64,000 nucleotides of DNA from the NCBI GenBank assembly GCA_965207805.1, contig OZ242312.1:248001-312000 (forward strand). The letters run 5' to 3'. Origin of the DNA: Palauibacter sp965207805 (lineage in GTDB: Bacteria; Gemmatimonadota; Gemmatimonadetes; Palauibacterales; Palauibacteraceae). Position 1 is the first letter of the stretch. Each line of letters opens with the position of its first letter. Below, piece by piece: positions 60,681-64,000 of the stretch. Both the position numbers and the translations under genes were made by a program. The notes below the pieces were generated by a model. That model was not told where the DNA came from, searched no databases, and saw nothing but the letters and a program-made list of their open reading frames with translations.

Positions 60681-62033
60681 ATGCCGGGTGATCGGAAAGG
60701 GCAGGCGACAGGACGTTCCCGCGGGAACGCGGCGCACGATGCCGGCGGCGGCAAGCCGACGGCGGACGGCGGCGCGCCAACCCTTGAAGAGCGCCGCGCC
60801 GCCGAAGCGGTGGACGCGGACCGGCTCTTCGCGCTCCTGGCCGACCTCGTCACGATTGAGAGCGTGGCGAACCAAGAGACGCCGGCCCAGGAGCGGGTGG
60901 CCGCCGAGATGCGATCCATCGGTCTCGAGACCGATGTGTGGGAGATCGATTTCGAGCGGCTGCGCCGGCACCCCGCCTACACTGCCGACGTGGAGCGTCA
61001 CGAGGGTCTCGGGGTCGTCGGCAGCATGGGGCGCGGCGAGGGCCGCACACTGATCCTGAACGGCCACGTCGATGTCGTCCCCGCCGGCGAGATCGAGCGC
61101 TGGACCTCCCCGCCCTTCGAACTCACGCGTCGCGACGGGCGCCTGTTCGGGCGCGGCGTCGTGGACATGAAGGGGCAACTGTGCAGCGCGCTGGCGGCAG
61201 CGCGGGCCCTGCGCGACGCGGGGATCGAGCTGGACGGCACCCTCCAGATCCAGAGCGTGATCGGCGAGGAGGACGGCGGCTCGGGCATGCTGGCCACGAT
61301 CGAGCGCGGGCACACCGGAGACGGAGCGATTGTCGTCGAGCCAACGGAGTTCGTGATCGCGCCCGCGCAGGCCGGCGCGCTCAGCTTCCGGCTCACGGTC
61401 CCCGGCCTCGCCGCGCACGGGGCGATGCGGGAGGAAGGCGTGGATCCGGTCGAGAAGTTCATTCCCATCTTCCAGCGACTTCGGGCCCTCGAGGCGGACC
61501 GAAACCGCGGCGTCGCCGACCCGCTCTTCCGCGGGGAAGCGCTGCCGTACGCCCTGACCATGGGGCGGCTCCGCGCGGGAATCTGGCCCTCGACGGTGGC
61601 CGAGAGCCTCGTCATCGAGGGTCGCTACGGCGTCGCGCCCGGCGAAGACCTCGCCGGGGCGCAGCGCGCGCTGGAAGACGCCGTGGCTGAAGCCGCAGGC
61701 GGTGACGCCTGGCTGCGCGACCACCCGCCCACCGTCGAGTGGGTCGGGGCGCAGTTCGGGGCCGCTCGCACGGACGCGAGCGACCCCGTGGTCGGCACCC
61801 TGGCCGGCGCCGTGCGGTCGCTCGGCGGCACGGAACCCCGCGTCGGGGGCGTGCGCTACGGCGCGGACATGCGGCTTCTCGTCAACCAAGGCCATGTGCC
61901 CACCGTGCTCTTCGGTCCCGGCGACGTCCGCGAGGCCCACCGCCCCGACGAGAGCATCCTCGCCGACGACCTCCTCGAACTGGCCCGCATCCTCGCCGTC
62001 ACCGCCATCCGCTTCTGCGGCATCCGGGGCTGA
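60681..62033 (+). CDS. M20 family metallopeptidase (ArgE/DapE/CPG2-like)
   Basis: A 450-residue M20 peptidase. The first metal ligand lies in LNGHVDVVPAG, the bridging Asp in RGVVDMKGQ, the catalytic Glu pair in VIGEEDGG, and a further ligand in VEPTE. The final histidine lies in EAHRPDESI. The dimerisation domain (LTVPGLAAHGAMREEGVDP) is intact. It removes an acyl or amino-acid group, like acetylornithine deacetylase or succinyl-diaminopimelate desuccinylase. GGGAGGGAGA supports ATG 60681. The first 40 residues are low-complexity, and their coding DNA contains the second copy of the CGTTCCCGCGGGAACG palindrome. Confidence 0.92.
   Translation: MPGDRKGQATGRSRGNAAHDAGGGKPTADGGAPTLEERRAAEAVDADRLFALLADLVTIESVANQETPAQERVAAEMRSIGLETDVWEIDFERLRRHPAYTADVERHEGLGVVGSMGRGEGRTLILNGHVDVVPAGEIERWTSPPFELTRRDGRLFGRGVVDMKGQLCSALAAARALRDAGIELDGTLQIQSVIGEEDGGSGMLATIERGHTGDGAIVVEPTEFVIAPAQAGALSFRLTVPGLAAHGAMREEGVDPVEKFIPIFQRLRALEADRNRGVADPLFRGEALPYALTMGRLRAGIWPSTVAESLVIEGRYGVAPGEDLAGAQRALEDAVAEAAGGDAWLRDHPPTVEWVGAQFGAARTDASDPVVGTLAGAVRSLGGTEPRVGGVRYGADMRLLVNQGHVPTVLFGPGDVREAHRPDESILADDLLELARILAVTAIRFCGIRG
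60711..60729. repeat. Second copy of the GGACGTTCCCGCGGGAACG palindrome
   Basis: These 19 bases are identical to 6906-6924 and contain the 16-bp palindrome CGTTCCCGCGGGAACG (60714-60729). Here it lies inside the start of the M20 peptidase gene, coding for part of its unstructured N-tail. Confidence 0.6.
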
Positions 62034-62181
62034 ACCCGAGGCCATGGCGCGGCCGACCGTGTCTCGGGGGCGTGAGCCATCCGCTCATACCTTGCACTCA
62101 AACTCTCACAATTAAAGATTAGAGCATGTTTTTTTATTAGCGGCACACGCTATTCAAATCACTTAACCAGGCGCTGTCCCC
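62034..62181. other. AT-rich intergenic region before the Fic gene
   Basis: This 148-bp gap contains a strikingly AT-rich patch (about 62100-62170, with a T8 run at 62129-62136) in otherwise GC-rich DNA. It may hold the promoter of the Fic-amidase pair or mark an acquisition boundary. No hairpin-plus-T-run terminator was identified with confidence. Confidence 0.5.
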
Positions 62182-63339
62182 ATGATTCGCGGTGCGACCG
62201 GTCGCTACGAGACACGCGCGGCAGGCGGCGAGACGGTCCGGGCGTTCGTCCCCGCGCCCCTTCCGCCGCAGCCGGACCTGGACCTGAAGACCCTGCTGGA
62301 CCCGCTCGAGAAGGCGTCGCTGGCCCTCGGCAGTTTGGACAGCTTCGCCTCACTCCTTTCCGATCCCCACATCTTCCTGTTCAGCTACGTCCGCAAGGAA
62401 GCGGTCCTCTCTTCCCAGATCGAGGGCACCCAGTCCTCGCTTTCGGATCTGTTTCTCTTCGAACTCGAACCGAAAACGGGTGCTCCGTTCGACGAGATTA
62501 CAGAGGTGTCCAACTATGTGGCCGCCTTGGAGCACGGGCTGCGGCGGATGCGGGAGGGGTTCCCGTTCTCCAACCGTCTCATTCGCGAAATCCACGCCAC
62601 TCTGCTCCGTAGCGGAAGAGGCAGCAAACAGGCTCCGGGCGAGTTCAGACGCTCCCAGAACTGGATCGGAGGCACCCGGCCCGGAAACGCGAGTTTCGTC
62701 CCGCCCCCCGCGCATGCGGTCGAAGAATGCATGTCGCGGCTGGAACGTTTCCTGCACTCTCCCGGCGCGGGCCTGTCCCCGATCCTCAGGTCCGGTCTGG
62801 CCCACGTTCAATTCGAGACGATTCATCCCTTCCTCGATGGGAACGGGCGCGTGGGCCGACTGCTGATCACCCTCCTGCTCTGCCACGATGGCGTGCTGCA
62901 AGAGCCTCTGCTGTACCCGAGCCTCTATCTGAAGCAACATCGCGATACGTACTACGCCCTCCTCGATGAGGTCCGGCGGACCGGCGATTGGGAGCGGTGG
63001 CTCACGTTCTTCCTCGAAGGTGTGGCGGAGACCGCGACCGACGCCGTCGCCAAGGCGCAGCGGATGCAGGAGCGGTTCGAGGAAGACCGCGCGCGGGTCG
63101 AGCGTTCCGGGCGGGCGGCGGGCTCGAGGCTGCGTATTCACCAGGCATTCCGGGACCGTCCGATCCGGGACCTCCCCGGCCTCGTCCGGCAAACCGAGTT
63201 GTCCTTCCCGACCGTGTCATCCGCGGTGAAGGCACTGGAGCGGTTCGGGGTCGTCCGGGAGATTACGGGCAAGGCACGCGACCGTGTCTTCGCCTACGAG
63301 CCGTATCTTGCCATTCTCAACGAGGGGACGGAACCATGA
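62182..63339 (+). CDS. Fic-domain protein with N-terminal inhibitory motif and C-terminal wHTH
   Basis: A 385-residue Fic protein. The self-inhibitory motif Ser77-Ser-Gln-Ile-Glu81-Gly (SQIEGT) comes first, then the Fic core motif HPFLDGNGRVGR at 215-226 with catalytic His215, all residues matching the HxFx(D/E)GNGRxxR consensus. A C-terminal winged-helix (LSFPTVSSAVKALERFGVVREI) is typical of stand-alone class II Fic proteins. It should transfer AMP from ATP to a target protein. Lone Fic proteins of this architecture have been reported in anti-phage defence (SoFic), so a defence role is possible. ATG 62182 has no strong ribosome binding site. The amidase gene overlaps its stop by ATGA. Confidence 0.93.
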   Translation: MIRGATGRYETRAAGGETVRAFVPAPLPPQPDLDLKTLLDPLEKASLALGSLDSFASLLSDPHIFLFSYVRKEAVLSSQIEGTQSSLSDLFLFELEPKTGAPFDEITEVSNYVAALEHGLRRMREGFPFSNRLIREIHATLLRSGRGSKQAPGEFRRSQNWIGGTRPGNASFVPPPAHAVEECMSRLERFLHSPGAGLSPILRSGLAHVQFETIHPFLDGNGRVGRLLITLLLCHDGVLQEPLLYPSLYLKQHRDTYYALLDEVRRTGDWERWLTFFLEGVAETATDAVAKAQRMQERFEEDRARVERSGRAAGSRLRIHQAFRDRPIRDLPGLVRQTELSFPTVSSAVKALERFGVVREITGKARDRVFAYEPYLAILNEGTEP

Positions 63340-64000
63340 AGACCCGTGCCAATGTGAGCCTGCGCGATTTCTTCGACGGCTCGGCGTTGCCATCGCTCAT
63401 CCTGATCATCGCGCTCGTCGCGGGCGGAGTTCCGCTCCGGGCGCAGACATTCGCGGTCGAGGAGACCACGATCGCGGAAGTCCACGCCGCCTTCCGGTCG
63501 GGCGACCTCACGTGCGAGGGCCTGGTCGAAAGCTACCTGGCGCGCATCGACGCCTACGACCAGCAGGGGCCGCGGCTCAACTCGATCGCCGTCGTCAACC
63601 CGCGCGCCCTCGAGGAGGCCCTAGCCCTCGACGCCGCCTTCGCCTCCGGCGGCCTCACCGGGCCGCTGCACTGCATCCCCGTCCTCCTCAAGGACCAGGT
63701 CGAGACGAGCGACATGCCGACGACCTACGGGTCGGCCCTCTTCGCGGGCTACATGTCGGAGCGCGACGGGACCATCGTGACGCGGATGAAGGAGGCGGGC
63801 GCCCTCATCATCGCGAAGACGAACATGGGCGAGTTCGCCTCGCGCTACGTCGGATCCGGGTTCGGGATCATCCGCAACGCGTACGACACGGGGCGGAATC
63901 CGAGCGGCTCCTCCGGCGGCACGGGCTCGGCGGTCGCGGCCAATCTCGGCCTGATCGGCATCGGCGAGGACACGGGAGGCTCCATCCGCGGCCCCGCGGC
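63336..64000 (+). CDS. Exported amidase (amidase-signature family), 5' part
   Basis: The first 221 codons of an amidase-signature enzyme; the gene runs off the window. A signal peptide (LILIIALVAGGVPLRAQ) is followed by the catalytic triad in order: Lys in VLLKDQVE, Ser in NPSGSSGGT and the nucleophile Ser in GEDTGGSIRGPA. These enzymes hydrolyse amides, including aryl-acyl and peptide amides. The start overlaps the Fic stop, so export of this amidase and the cytoplasmic Fic protein are transcriptionally linked, without an obvious functional reason. Confidence 0.92.
   Translation, partial: MKTRANVSLRDFFDGSALPSLILIIALVAGGVPLRAQTFAVEETTIAEVHAAFRSGDLTCEGLVESYLARIDAYDQQGPRLNSIAVVNPRALEEALALDAAFASGGLTGPLHCIPVLLKDQVETSDMPTTYGSALFAGYMSERDGTIVTRMKEAGALIIAKTNMGEFASRYVGSGFGIIRNAYDTGRNPSGSSGGTGSAVAANLGLIGIGEDTGGSIRGPA

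Noticed and set aside
60546..62045. 499-codon minus-strand frame
   Set aside because: Antisense to the M20 peptidase whose metal ligands are all present; composition is that of a shadow frame.
1..64000. CRISPR arrays, rRNA or tRNA genes
   Set aside because: No regularly spaced repeats, no rRNA-like sequence and no cloverleaf-like segments were seen in the intergenic regions, which are mostly short. A covariance-model scan was not possible here.

Overview
The window is GC-rich (clearly above 60%) bacterial chromosome, densely coded. It has short intergenic gaps, many ATGA/GTGA start-stop overlaps and frequent GTG/TTG starts. The gene set is dominated by exported metallo-dependent or serine hydrolases, Tat-exported lipoproteins, CocE/NonD hydrolases, an S9 peptidase and sarcosine-oxidase-type enzymes. 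This, together with SAM-I riboswitches, a selenoprotein and a PPK2, suggests a heterotrophic soil or marine bacterium of the Gemmatimonadota type. That placement is inference from gene content; no rRNA or tRNA gene was seen here to test it.

Layout. 1-6.9 kb: a lipoprotein start, two amidohydrolases, msrA, a membrane protein, a cytochrome P450 and an HNH endonuclease resembling phosphorothioate-sensing enzymes. 6.9-21 kb: housekeeping and exported enzymes (serine hydrolase, oligopeptidase B-like peptidase, polysaccharide deacetylase, ATP-type PEP carboxykinase, TPR lipoprotein, PPK2, nucleotidyltransferase, MBL hydrolase, Tat-exported Rossmann protein, SoxC-like sulfite dehydrogenase plus cytochrome c). 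21-34.3 kb: a defence island with a RelE/HigB-like toxin-antitoxin pair, a type III restriction-modification system, an AbiU2-like HEPN protein, an unrecognised pair of membrane proteins, and a divergent 1085-residue GHKL ATPase-nuclease. The part from the restriction genes to the ATPase-nuclease lies between two copies of a 37-bp imperfect direct repeat. 34.5-39.2 kb: an outer-membrane-like protein and sodium:solute symporters.

39.3-44.1 kb is a methionine supply locus: aspartokinase-asd-metY on the minus strand and metX on the plus strand, each preceded by its own SAM-I riboswitch in one shared 527-bp gap. 44.1-48.8 kb is a minus-strand operon (Cdd1-like, alkyltransferase-like, carboxylesterase, peroxiredoxin-like, CocE hydrolase). 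Its peroxiredoxin-like gene carries an in-frame UGA at the active-site position, followed by a perfect SECIS-like hairpin, so it is very probably a selenoprotein. 48.9-52.5 kb: a CocE lipoprotein, a membrane protein and a cystathionine synthase/lyase. 52.5-60.5 kb: a minus-strand operon with a class A beta-lactamase-like protein, a DAO-family oxidoreductase and sarcosine oxidase subunits, the alpha subunit fused to a gamma-like domain. 60.7-64 kb: an M20 peptidase, a Fic protein and the start of an exported amidase.

The most noteworthy points are the selenoprotein at 45843-46493, the divergent SAM-I riboswitches, the type III Res subunit split at a U_UUU_UUC slippery heptamer, and the uncharacterised membrane pair plus GHKL-nuclease at 28.3-34.1 kb inside the repeat-flanked island.
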